Assembly: GCA_023395675.1 (NCBI GenBank)
Contig: JAEWYL010000239.1
Span: 1-12,726, forward strand
Length of the DNA: 12,726 bases
Origin: Chloroflexota bacterium
Lineage (GTDB): Bacteria; Chloroflexota; Anaerolineae; Anaerolineales; UBA4823
Direction of reading: 5' to 3'
The position numbers and the translations under genes were made by a program. This document shows, in pieces, positions 6,470 to 12,722 of the stretch (its first letter is position 1; each line of letters opens with the position of its first letter). The notes beneath the pieces are model-generated. The model did not search any database, had not been told where the DNA came from, and was given only the letters and a program-made list of their open reading frames with translations.

Positions 6470-8014
6470 CTACATGGGCGAGATGGCGTGTTTCTTGGGT
6501 GTGTGCAGCTCCCGCTTCGACAGGCAGAGCTCCAGACCCTGGATCAGCGCCCGCCGGGTATCGCGCGGCTCGATCACGTCGTCAATCAGGCCGCGCGCAG
6601 CCGCCACATAGGGATTGCTGAATTTCCTCTCGAAATCGGTCACCAGCTCCTGGCGGCGTCCCGCCGGGTCCGGCGCGTTCTTGATCTCTCCCCGGAACAG
6701 GATGTTTACCGCCCCCGCTGCCCCCAGGACGGCGAATTCGGCGTTGGGCCAGGCGTAGAGCAGGTCGCCGCGCAGGCCCTTGCTGCTCATAACGCAGTAA
6801 GCCCCGCCGTAGCTTTTTCTCAGCACCACCATCAGTTTCGGCACCGTCGCCTCGCTGTAAGCGTGGATCATGCGCGAGCCGTTGCGGATAATGCCGTCGT
6901 ACTCCTGCTGCTTCCCGGGCAGGAAGCCGGGTACGTCCTGCAGGGTGATGATCGGCACGTTGTACGCGTCGCAGGTGCGGATAAAATGCGAGGCTTTCAC
7001 GGCCGCATTGATATCAATGCAGCCGGCCAGCACCATGGGCTGGTTGGCGATGATGCCCACAGACCAGCCGTTCAGGCGCGCGTAGCCCACCACGATGTTG
7101 GGGGCCCACAGGGCGTGCACTTCCAGGAAACGCCCGTCGTCCACCAGGCTGGCGATCACCTCGTGGATGTCGTAGGGCTTGTGCGGGTCCACCGGCACGA
7201 TCTGCTCCAGCTCCGGGCAGCGCCGTGCGGGGTCGTCCACCGGGCGCAGGTAGGGCGGGTCGTCCTGGTTGTTCGAGGGCAGGTAGCTCAGCAGGTCCCG
7301 GATGCGGGCAATGCACTGCCGGTCGTCGCGGGTCAGGAAATGGCAGACCCCGCTCTCCACGCTGTGCACCAACCCGCCGCCCAGGTCCTCGAGGCTCACC
7401 TCCTCCTGCATCACCGCCTTGACCACGTCCGGCCCGGTGATGAACATATAGCTGTTCTCGGTCATGAAGATGAAGTCGGTCAGCGCAGGGGAATAGACCG
7501 CCCCGCCGGCGCAGGTCCCCAGGATGGCGGAGATCTGCGGGATCACGCCGGAGGCCTCGACGTTGGCGTCGAACAGGCGGGCGATGCCGCCCAGGCTGTC
7601 CACCCCTTCCTGGATGCGCGCCCCGCCCGAATCCATCAGCCCCACGAAGGGGCAGCCGTACTCCGTCGCCATGTGGATCATCTTGACGATCTTGTTGGAA
7701 TGCATCTCGCCGAACGAGCCGCCCATCACGGAGATATCCTGCGAGGCGGCGCAGACGTGCCGCCCGTTCACCAGCCCGAAACCGGTGATCACCCCATCGC
7801 CGTATTTGGAGCGTTTGCCGCCCATATATTCTTCGTACCTGGGAAGCACCAGCGCGTCGATCTCGTTGAACGTGCCCGGATCGAAAAGCAGGTCGATCCG
7901 CTCTCGAGCGGTCAACCTGCCTTTATTGTGCTGGGTCTCGATTTCCTTCGGTGTGTTCACCGAGGAGGCCTTTAGCTCACGCAGCCGCTGTAAATAAGCA
8001 TCCATATCATCCAT
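6470..8014 (-). CDS. Acyl-CoA carboxylase carboxyltransferase (PccB/MmdA-type beta subunit)
   Basis: Cytoplasmic carboxyltransferase of 514 aa, normal for the family; it transfers CO2 between carboxybiotin and an acyl-CoA. Two crotonase-fold halves are visible. The N-half has ARIQEG (132-137) and the oxyanion-hole segment GTCAGGAVYSPAL (166-178). The C-half has DVPGFLPG (360-367) and RKSYGGAYCVMSSK (399-412). C407 falls where Streptomyces PccB has the substrate-determining Asp422, so propionyl-CoA specificity should not be assumed. The ATG at 8014 has AGGGA 8 nt upstream; an in-frame ATG three codons later is the alternative. First gene of a three-gene operon with the biotin-carboxylase-like and carrier proteins. 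Sequence alone cannot separate acetyl-/propionyl-CoA carboxylase, methylmalonyl-CoA decarboxylase and transcarboxylase roles. Confidence 0.95.
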   Translation of the reverse strand: MDDMDAYLQRLRELKASSVNTPKEIETQHNKGRLTARERIDLLFDPGTFNEIDALVLPRYEEYMGGKRSKYGDGVITGFGLVNGRHVCAASQDISVMGGSFGEMHSNKIVKMIHMATEYGCPFVGLMDSGGARIQEGVDSLGGIARLFDANVEASGVIPQISAILGTCAGGAVYSPALTDFIFMTENSYMFITGPDVVKAVMQEEVSLEDLGGGLVHSVESGVCHFLTRDDRQCIARIRDLLSYLPSNNQDDPPYLRPVDDPARRCPELEQIVPVDPHKPYDIHEVIASLVDDGRFLEVHALWAPNIVVGYARLNGWSVGIIANQPMVLAGCIDINAAVKASHFIRTCDAYNVPIITLQDVPGFLPGKQQEYDGIIRNGSRMIHAYSEATVPKLMVVLRKSYGGAYCVMSSKGLRGDLLYAWPNAEFAVLGAAGAVNILFRGEIKNAPDPAGRRQELVTDFERKFSNPYVAAARGLIDDVIEPRDTRRALIQGLELCLSKRELHTPKKHAISPM

Positions 8015-8090
8015 AGATCAGGTCCCTGTTCTCTACCTCTGTCAAGAAAACGATTCGCGCGCAGGCGTGGCAGTTATGCCCCCAAACGCA

Positions 8091-8162
8091 CAACCGGCGC
8101 ATTAAAGAATGGACAGGTTCAACAGATCGGAAATGCCGGACGGATTTTGCCGGGTCCGGTTG
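8091..8162 (-). ncRNA. Alternative pairing segments in the carboxylase leader
   Basis: On the transcript, the segment CAACCGGAC (8154-8162) lies at the start of the 3' arm of the large leader hairpin. It can instead pair with GTCCGG (8136-8141; 6 bp, 12-nt loop) or with CCGGTTG (8091-8097; 7 bp). Such mutually exclusive pairing is the architecture of attenuators and riboswitches, but no U-tract terminator is evident, so any control would more likely act on translation or RNA stability. Confidence 0.35.
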
Positions 8163-8217
8163 ATAATCATTTTGAGGGCGGGCGGCTCTCAAATCATATC
8201 AACTGCTTCGGACCCGG
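8150..8217 (-). ncRNA. Structured RNA element (68-nt irregular hairpin) in the carboxylase leader
   Basis: Read on the transcript: a 9-bp stem CCGGGTCCG/CGGACCCGG (8209-8217 with 8150-8158), a 5-nt one-sided bulge AAGCA, a 7-bp stem GTTGATA/TATCAAC (8197-8203 with 8159-8165), a TGA/ATGAT internal loop, a 6-bp stem TTTGAG/CTCAAA (8188-8193 with 8171-8176), and an 11-nt loop. That is 22 paired bases in nested order, hard to get by chance. There is no T-run after it, so it is not a standard terminator. A cis-acting leader element or protein-binding hairpin is most likely. I do not recognise it as a known riboswitch class. Confidence 0.6.
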
Positions 8218-8254
8218 GAAGGCCAGATGCCAGACCCATAGAATATACATTGTA

Positions 8255-8263
8255 ATTCTAGCA
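8255..8263 (-). promoter_or_regulatory. Extended -10 promoter candidate for the carboxylase operon
   Basis: The minus strand reads TGCTAGAAT: TGn followed by TAGAAT, 5 of 6 against TATAAT. No canonical -35 is present; at 17-bp spacing that position (8278-8283) lies inside the 18-bp palindrome, which is typical of an operator-controlled promoter. Transcription would start near 8248, giving a 5' leader of about 235 nt. Confidence 0.5.
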
Positions 8264-8275
8264 TAAGACTGGCGC

Positions 8276-8293
8276 TTGTGATTAAAAACACAA
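8276..8293. promoter_or_regulatory. Rex-like palindromic operator
   Basis: TTGTG-N8-CACAA, extended by one more C/G pair outside. It matches 11 of the 14 fixed positions of the Rex consensus TTGTGAANNNNTTCACAA; mismatches are at positions 7, 12 and 13. It overlaps the -35 region of the candidate promoter at 8255-8263, as expected for a repressor site. Rex senses the NADH/NAD+ ratio. Assignment to Rex rather than another regulator is inference. Confidence 0.4.
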
Positions 8294-8334
8294 GGTTTAC
8301 TTTCCCCAACTATTTTCCGGTGCAAACCGAGTGT

Positions 8335-9003
8335 TTACTGCAGCAGGCGGAGCACAGCCTCGCCGGTCAGAGACTCCAGGCTCTCCACCACCAGGTCCGC
8401 CTTCTCCAGGGCCTCGGGCGGGTTGGTGGTCGCCACCGCCACGCAGCGGATCCCGGCTCGCCGGGCAGCCTCGAGGCCCTGCAGGCTGTCCTCGATGATC
8501 AGGCAGCGCTCCGCGGGCAGGCCCAACCGCCGCGCGGCCTCCAGGAAGACCGCCGGGTCGGGCTTGCCCGGGATGGTGTAAGCCGAGACCAGGTCCTCAA
8601 AGTATTCTCTCAGGCCCAGTTCGGTGACCAGCATCTCGATATTCTCCGGCGGGGCGGAGGAGGCCACAATCTGCTGGAAGCGGGCTCCATTCAGCCCCGA
8701 GCGGAAGCGCTTGACCCACTCCACCACCCCCGGCAGGGGTTGGACCTGCCCCCGGATCATTTTCCGGAAGAGGATCTCTTTGCGCCGGGCGAGGCGTTCC
8801 ACAAATTCCGGTTCCGGAGGGCGGCCCAGGATCACCTCGGTGATGCCGGTGTTGTTCATCCCGAAGGAGGCGTCGAACTGCTCCCGGCTCAATTTCAGGC
8901 CAAACTCCGGCAGAATGGTGGACCAGGCCTGGTAGTGGAGATCGCCTGTGTCCACCAGCACGCCGTCCATATCCCACAGCACGCCGTAATCGTTCGGACC
9001 CAT
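8335..9003 (-). CDS. HAD-family (beta-phosphoglucomutase-like) phosphatase/phosphomutase
   Basis: Cytoplasmic HAD hydrolase of subfamily IA, 222 aa. Motif I is DMDGVLVDT (11-19), with nucleophile D11 and acid/base D13. A helical C1 cap follows (about 20-85). Motif II is the Ser in IVASSAPPE (112-120), motif III is K147 in GKPDP, and motif IV is IEDSLQGL (170-177). All catalytic residues are present. The tail PPEALEKADLVVESL is typical of the beta-phosphoglucomutase/phosphatase branch. The ATG shares one base with the stop of the epimerase/aldolase gene (TGATG), so the two are translationally coupled and probably handle a shared sugar-phosphate. The exact substrate cannot be told from sequence. 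This is the last gene of block A. Confidence 0.93.
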   Translation of the reverse strand: MGPNDYGVLWDMDGVLVDTGDLHYQAWSTILPEFGLKLSREQFDASFGMNNTGITEVILGRPPEPEFVERLARRKEILFRKMIRGQVQPLPGVVEWVKRFRSGLNGARFQQIVASSAPPENIEMLVTELGLREYFEDLVSAYTIPGKPDPAVFLEAARRLGLPAERCLIIEDSLQGLEAARRAGIRCVAVATTNPPEALEKADLVVESLESLTGEAVLRLLQ

Positions 9004-9647
9004 CACCCCTGCCCGTAATCGAGCACGTAGCGCCGGTGGGCCCGGGCCACCTCTTCCGGCGGAATCTCGTCGGGCTGCCCGAGCTGGTAAGCGTAGAAGA
9101 CCGTGCGCGCCGCATCTTCTACCATCACCGCCGCCTTCAATGCCGCCTCGGGGTTCTTCCCGATGGTGAAGACGCCGTGGTTCTTCATCAGGATGGCCGG
9201 GCTGTCCCCGATGGAGCGGATCAGCTCGCGCCCGATCTCGTCGCCCCCGATCTTCGCATAGCCGCCGCACGGGATGGGCCCTCCGAACTCGTCGCAGATG
9301 GCGGTCAGCACCGCCGGAATCGGTCGCCCCACCGCCGCAAAGGCCGTGGCAAAGGTCGAGTGGGTATGCACCACCCCGCCCACGTCCGGGCGGTGCCGGT
9401 AGATGTACAGGTGGGCGAAGGTGTCGGAAGAGGGCTTGCCCGTCCCCTCCACCACCTTGCCGTCCAGGTCCACCACCACCATATTCTCCGGGCTCAGGTC
9501 CTCGTACTTGACCCCGCTCGGTTTGATCACCACCAGCCCGCTCTCCGGGTCCCGCCCGCTCAAATTGCCGCTGGTCCAGGTGACCAGCCCGTTCTTCGGC
9601 AGCTCCAGGTGCAGCCGCCAGACCTCTTCACGCAGTTCTTCTAACAC
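9003..9647 (-). CDS. araD: L-ribulose-5-phosphate 4-epimerase / class II aldolase (AraD-FucA family)
   Basis: Zinc enzyme of 214 aa. The FucA/AraD fold signature is complete: TSGNLSGRDP (26-34 region), IKPSGVKYEDL, KPSSDT with D75, zinc ligands H94 and H96 in HTHS, and H157 in MKNHGVF. D119 and the C-terminal Y211 (LDYGQG) fall where E. coli AraD has the epimerase residues Asp120 and Tyr229, which favours epimerase over aldolase activity. The predicted reaction is L-ribulose-5-phosphate to D-xylulose-5-phosphate. Translation starts at GTG (9647) behind a strong GGGAGG, 6 nt upstream. The stop shares a base with the HAD gene start. No araA or araB is in the window, so a sugar other than arabinose is possible. 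Confidence 0.88.
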   Translation of the reverse strand: MLEELREEVWRLHLELPKNGLVTWTSGNLSGRDPESGLVVIKPSGVKYEDLSPENMVVVDLDGKVVEGTGKPSSDTFAHLYIYRHRPDVGGVVHTHSTFATAFAAVGRPIPAVLTAICDEFGGPIPCGGYAKIGGDEIGRELIRSIGDSPAILMKNHGVFTIGKNPEAALKAAVMVEDAARTVFYAYQLGQPDEIPPEEVARAHRRYVLDYGQG

Positions 9648-9715
9648 GCCAGCCTCCCTTTCATCGCGGAGCGCTTCCGCATTGTGCTTGGAAATCCGTA
9701 GCTCAAACCGTGTCG

Positions 9716-10438
9716 TTATTGTCCCATATAAAACCAGGTACCGCAGCCGTCGAACTCGACCTCGTAATCCGTCGTCTGGACGTATACTGCCCCACCGGAT
9801 AGGCCGTAATAGTTACGGATGATATCCTGGTACTCGTCCAGTCTGGCCCAGTAGCAGCCGGACTCTGTCCCGTTCGAATTCCAGATCCCGGGCAGGATCT
9901 CGACCCCAACCGTGTAAAAACCGTCCCCTTTGGGGCCGGCTGCACCCGGCTGCAGCACTATTGGCTTGTTCTCTATGTACTCCCAGGTCCCGCAGTCCTC
10001 AAATATCACCTCGAAGTCCGTGGGCTGGATGTTCACCGTGCCGCCGGATAACCCATAATGGTTGTCGATGATACTTTGATCCCGATCATACCTGGCCCAA
10101 TAACAGCTGTCGCCGGTCCCGGTCGAATGCCACTTTCCATGGGCGATTTCGAATCCCACCAGGTGGAGGCCGTCTCCTTTCGGCTGCTGCAGAGGGCCGG
10201 CCGGTGGGACAGGCGTCGGAGCGCGGCTGGCGAAGGTCTGCAGGATACCGGGCAGGAACAGGCTGCCCCTCACCGGGCCTGGATACGGGTTGAACGGGTT
10301 CGCCTGCGCGTTCCCATTGAATTCCATCGCCCGGGCTCCGGAGGCCCCCACCGAAGTCGCAAAGGCGGCAATCGCCAGGGTCACAGCGCTTAAAATCCAT
10401 CCAATTATTGTGCGTTGGTTTCCTGTGCTTTTCTGCAT
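9716..10438 (-). CDS. Secreted protein with two 69-residue CYW/CGTW repeats
   Basis: 240 aa with a clear signal peptide: basic start MQKSTGNQR, hydrophobic core about 11-30, likely cleavage after ARA (about 37). A proline-rich linker (about 48-85) leads to two tandem domains, residues 86-154 and 169-237. They align without gaps, and I count 42 of 69 identical positions. Each contains PKGDG, VGxEI, CYWAR, YGLSGG and a closing CGTW. Each has exactly two cysteines (112/149 and 195/232), probably one disulfide per repeat. The pattern resembles small beta-rich secreted domains of Actinobacteria and Chloroflexota whose function is unknown to me. It lies 52 nt after the UROD-like gene and 68 nt before the epimerase gene, same strand. 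Its Shine-Dalgarno is weak. Confidence 0.88.
   Translation of the reverse strand: MQKSTGNQRTIIGWILSAVTLAIAAFATSVGASGARAMEFNGNAQANPFNPYPGPVRGSLFLPGILQTFASRAPTPVPPAGPLQQPKGDGLHLVGFEIAHGKWHSTGTGDSCYWARYDRDQSIIDNHYGLSGGTVNIQPTDFEVIFEDCGTWEYIENKPIVLQPGAAGPKGDGFYTVGVEILPGIWNSNGTESGCYWARLDEYQDIIRNYYGLSGGAVYVQTTDYEVEFDGCGTWFYMGQ
9971..10183 (-). repeat. First copy of an internal 69-codon coding repeat (second copy at 9725-9934)
   Basis: The region encodes residues 86-154 of the secreted protein (approximate limits). The second copy encodes residues 169-237, about 83 codons further on. The two copies are gap-free at protein level with 42 of 69 residues identical, pointing to an internal duplication that has since diverged. 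Confidence 0.75.
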
Positions 10439-10490
10439 TGTCAGTCTCGATGTTCGCAGTGGTGTGGTTGTGATGCCCGCCCGCCAGGAT

Positions 10491-11498
10491 TTATTTTATT
10501 TGATTTTGGGCCGCGTCAATAAACGCCAGCATATTCTCCAGGGGAACGTCCCCTTCTACGTCGTGGGCCGGGGCGAAGATGTAGCTTCCCTGCCGCCCCA
10601 TCTCGAGCAGCCGCGCGCTCTCCTGGCACACATCTTCGACCGAGCCGTAAGGCAGGGTGCGCTGGGTAGAGAGCCCGCCGTGGAAGGTCAACCGCCCGCG
10701 GTACTGGCTGTGCAGGGCGTGAACGTCCATCACTTCCGGCTGGAAGGGGTTGAAGCAGTTCAGCCCGATCCCGATCAGGTCGTCGAAGAGTTCGTCCACA
10801 TCCCCGCAGGAATGGATGAAGACATATTTCCCCTCCGACCGCACCGCGCTGTACATCCGTTTAAGGACCGGGTAAATAAACCTGCGCCAGATCTTCGGCC
10901 CCATCTGCAGCCCGCGCTGCTGGCCCCAATCATCCCCAAAGTATACTGCATCAATCTCGTACCGCAGCGCTTCCCGCACCTGGGCCAGGTTGTAATCCGC
11001 GATGGTGTTCAGCAGCTCGTCCACAAAATCGGGGTGGTCGTAGAAATCCATTAACAGGTTCTGCATGCCGCGCAGGGTCCAGGCCCTTTCGTACAGCGAA
11101 AAGCCGATCTGGAAGACCCGGAAGCGGTCGCCGAAGCGAGAGAGGCGCTCCGGGATATCTTTGAAAAAGCGCGGGTCCAGCGGGTTGGGAAACTCGTAAC
11201 CCTTCAGTGCGGGCTGCTCCAGTACAGGCAGCTCCACATTACCGATATCCTTATCCACGCTGCGGTCCCAGACCACACCGAATACGTCCTGCACCCGCTC
11301 GTTCCCCAGATCGGTGAAAAAGCCGATGTCGCTGCCCAGTTTGAGCAGGTGGTTCCCCAGCACTTCCTCCAGGTCCGGCTGCCCGTAATGCGCCTGCAGC
11401 TTCTCCCTGGCTTCTTTGGTGAAGCCGAAGGACCAGGGGACGTAGGGGGGCTGCTGCCCGTCCAATACCATGCGGATTACTTCTCGTTTGGTTGTCAT
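10491..11498 (-). CDS. Uroporphyrinogen-decarboxylase-superfamily protein (methyltransferase-like)
   Basis: 335-aa TIM-barrel protein of the UROD/MtaA superfamily. It shows [17 protein letters not shown] near the start, [12 protein letters not shown] (185-196), FIHSCGD (228-233), [11 protein letters not shown] (245-255) and [11 protein letters not shown] (273-283). H229 and C231 form the HxC zinc motif seen in corrinoid/coenzyme M methyltransferases of the MtaA/CmuA branch, and C248 is a possible third ligand. True HemE is unlikely: this is a lone catabolic-context copy, and I see no haem genes. No corrinoid-binding protein is encoded in the window, so the methyl carrier, if any, lies elsewhere. 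The ATG has GGGAGAAG 5 nt upstream. The gene starts 12 nt after the M24-like gene, so the two are co-transcribed. Confidence 0.87.
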   Translation of the reverse strand: MTTKREVIRMVLDGQQPPYVPWSFGFTKEAREKLQAHYGQPDLEEVLGNHLLKLGSDIGFFTDLGNERVQDVFGVVWDRSVDKDIGNVELPVLEQPALKGYEFPNPLDPRFFKDIPERLSRFGDRFRVFQIGFSLYERAWTLRGMQNLLMDFYDHPDFVDELLNTIADYNLAQVREALRYEIDAVYFGDDWGQQRGLQMGPKIWRRFIYPVLKRMYSAVRSEGKYVFIHSCGDVDELFDDLIGIGLNCFNPFQPEVMDVHALHSQYRGRLTFHGGLSTQRTLPYGSVEDVCQESARLLEMGRQGSYIFAPAHDVEGDVPLENMLAFIDAAQNQIK

Positions 11499-11510
11499 CG
11501 CTTCTCCCGC

Positions 11511-12602
11511 TCAGAGGATTTCCAAAATACCCGGACGCATGATGGTCTGCCCGTTAATTTCGGTGGAAATGGCGGGCCAGCCCTCCATCTCAGTCAGGTT
11601 CTGGATGCCTTTCTCGCTCATGAGGACCGTGTCCTCCGATTTCGTGCCGGTGATCGAGGGGTTCCACGCATAGGCCTGCAGGGCGGCGGCGCGGGCGCTC
11701 ACCCCCGGCCGGGCCACCAGCTCCCGCGGCTCGTAGCCCGCCAGCCCGCCCTGGTGGTGCAGCTTCCACTCCTCCGCAAAGCCCGTGCGGGCGTACATCT
11801 CGATCCCGTCCTGCAGGATCTCGCCGATTGGGCGGCCGGGGCAGGTGCCGGCGATCAGGGCCGCGTCTACCTGCGCCACCGCCTCGGCCTTGCGGCGCAG
11901 GGCCTCCGGCAGCGGTCCAAAATGCACCAGCCGGCTGATCGAACAGACCAGACCGGCGCGCCGTCCGCAGAGCACCAGCAGGGCGTAATTCTCCAGTTTT
12001 TTCTGGGTCGGCAGGGGGTGCCGGAAATTGAAAATGCGCTCGTCCGTAGCGATCAGGTTCACGATGGCCTGCACGCCCAGGCGCTCGGCCTCACGCGCCA
12101 GCCGGGAGGCGATCTCGTGCTCCGTCTGCCGCGGGCGCAGGGCATTCACCGTCTTTTGCATCGCCCGGGCGCAGAGGCGGCCCAGCATACGGAAGCGGTC
12201 GGCCTCTTCGGGGGTCAGGCTGGCGCGCAGCAGGGCGATCTCATCCGAAAGGTCCAGCGCGCCGGGGAAAGCGCAGTCCGCCCCCAACTTCAGGCCCCGG
12301 GCCTTTTTGTCCAGCTTCTGCGCCGGTTCGTACCAGGGATTCACCTGGAACTCCCAGCCCTGGCGCTCGAGCTGTTCCTCCTGCTTCAGGCGCGGCGCCT
12401 CGATATTGTTCGTGAACAGCCAGCGCCCCTTGCGGGTGACCAGCAGGGCCGCCTCTCCTTCGCCGGCAGCGGTGTTCACGTAAGATGCGGCTCCGCAGGT
12501 CGCCCAGGCGAAGCTGCTCACCCGCTTCAGCACGATCCCGTCGAGCTTGTGCCGCTCCACCAGCGCCTGCAGGTTTTGTTGTTTGTGGGCAAATTCATTC
12601 AT
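11511..12602 (-). CDS. M24 (aminopeptidase P/creatinase-like) protein with a lost metal site
   Basis: 363 aa with the two-part M24 layout: an N-terminal creatinase-like domain (about 1-130) and a C-terminal pita-bread domain (about 131-363). Landmarks are FRHPLPTQKKL (193-203), HHQGG (282-286), YEPRE (290-294), WNPSITGTKSEDTVL (313-327). In metallopeptidases the five ligands are Asp, Asp, His, Glu, Glu. Here the two Asp positions fall in a stretch with no acidic residue (205-232; SDITR-like motif reads CSISR), and the EPG glutamate reads N314. H283 and E323 remain. H195 aligns with the catalytic His of creatinase, which works without metal. A non-peptidase hydrolase or lyase acting on a small molecule is plausible (inference). 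First gene of block A; the ATG lacks a strong Shine-Dalgarno. Confidence 0.88.
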   Translation of the reverse strand: MNEFAHKQQNLQALVERHKLDGIVLKRVSSFAWATCGAASYVNTAAGEGEAALLVTRKGRWLFTNNIEAPRLKQEEQLERQGWEFQVNPWYEPAQKLDKKARGLKLGADCAFPGALDLSDEIALLRASLTPEEADRFRMLGRLCARAMQKTVNALRPRQTEHEIASRLAREAERLGVQAIVNLIATDERIFNFRHPLPTQKKLENYALLVLCGRRAGLVCSISRLVHFGPLPEALRRKAEAVAQVDAALIAGTCPGRPIGEILQDGIEMYARTGFAEEWKLHHQGGLAGYEPRELVARPGVSARAAALQAYAWNPSITGTKSEDTVLMSEKGIQNLTEMEGWPAISTEINGQTIMRPGILEIL

Positions 12603-12679
12603 GGGTCAGGCTCTCGATCATTTTGGAATATTGAGGCTGCGTCCGGGAACCCTTTCGAAGCCATCTCGGAAAAAAGCGC

Positions 12680-12722
12680 TTTGTGGTGCGTGCGGCGGTC
12701 GCACCCCAGCACGCACCACAAA
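12680..12722. terminator. 14-bp perfect inverted repeat at the right edge, probable terminator
   Basis: TTTGTGGTGCGTGC (12680-12693) and its reverse complement (12709-12722) enclose a 15-nt loop. On the minus strand the stem is followed by GCGC and six T (12670-12675); on the far side lies a T-run outside the stem. It would fit an intrinsic terminator for a minus-strand gene lying to the right of the window, insulating block A. A hairpin repeat at a sequence end is the alternative. Confidence 0.55.

Larger units (their letters stand above)
8015..8334 (-). promoter_or_regulatory. Long 5' leader and control region of the carboxylase operon
   Basis: 320 nt without a convincing gene between the HAD stop and the carboxyltransferase start. 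It is more AT-rich than its surroundings and holds, in transcription order, an 18-bp Rex-like palindrome, an extended -10 candidate, a 68-nt irregular hairpin, alternative partner segments at 8136-8141 and 8091-8097, a small GGCA-TAAC-TGCC hairpin (about 8068-8079), and the AGGGA ribosome-binding site. No clear terminator follows the HAD gene, so read-through from block A is possible. Confidence 0.6.

Noticed and set aside
6488..7975. 495-codon plus-strand frame opposite the carboxyltransferase
   Set aside because: Shadow frame rich in His, Val and Gln with no recognisable family. The opposite strand encodes a complete carboxyltransferase.
8017..8045. TTGACA on the minus strand just before the carboxyltransferase, as a -35 box
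   Set aside because: The matching -10 position (CCTGAT) is poor and lies only a few bases before the start codon, on top of the ribosome-binding region. The extended -10 at 8255-8263 is a better candidate.
8007..8192. Possible 61-aa minus-strand protein in the carboxylase leader
   Set aside because: No ribosome-binding site that I can see, no recognisable family, and its start lies inside the structured leader hairpin. A chance ORF is more likely.
8318..8329. Small hairpin CGGT-GCAA-ACCG after the HAD gene as a terminator
   Set aside because: The stem is only 4 bp and is followed by GAAAATAG with no T-run in the transcription direction.
10491..11498. Calling the UROD-like gene hemE (haem biosynthesis)
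   Set aside because: It carries the HxC motif of the methyltransferase branch and stands among catabolic genes without other haem genes.
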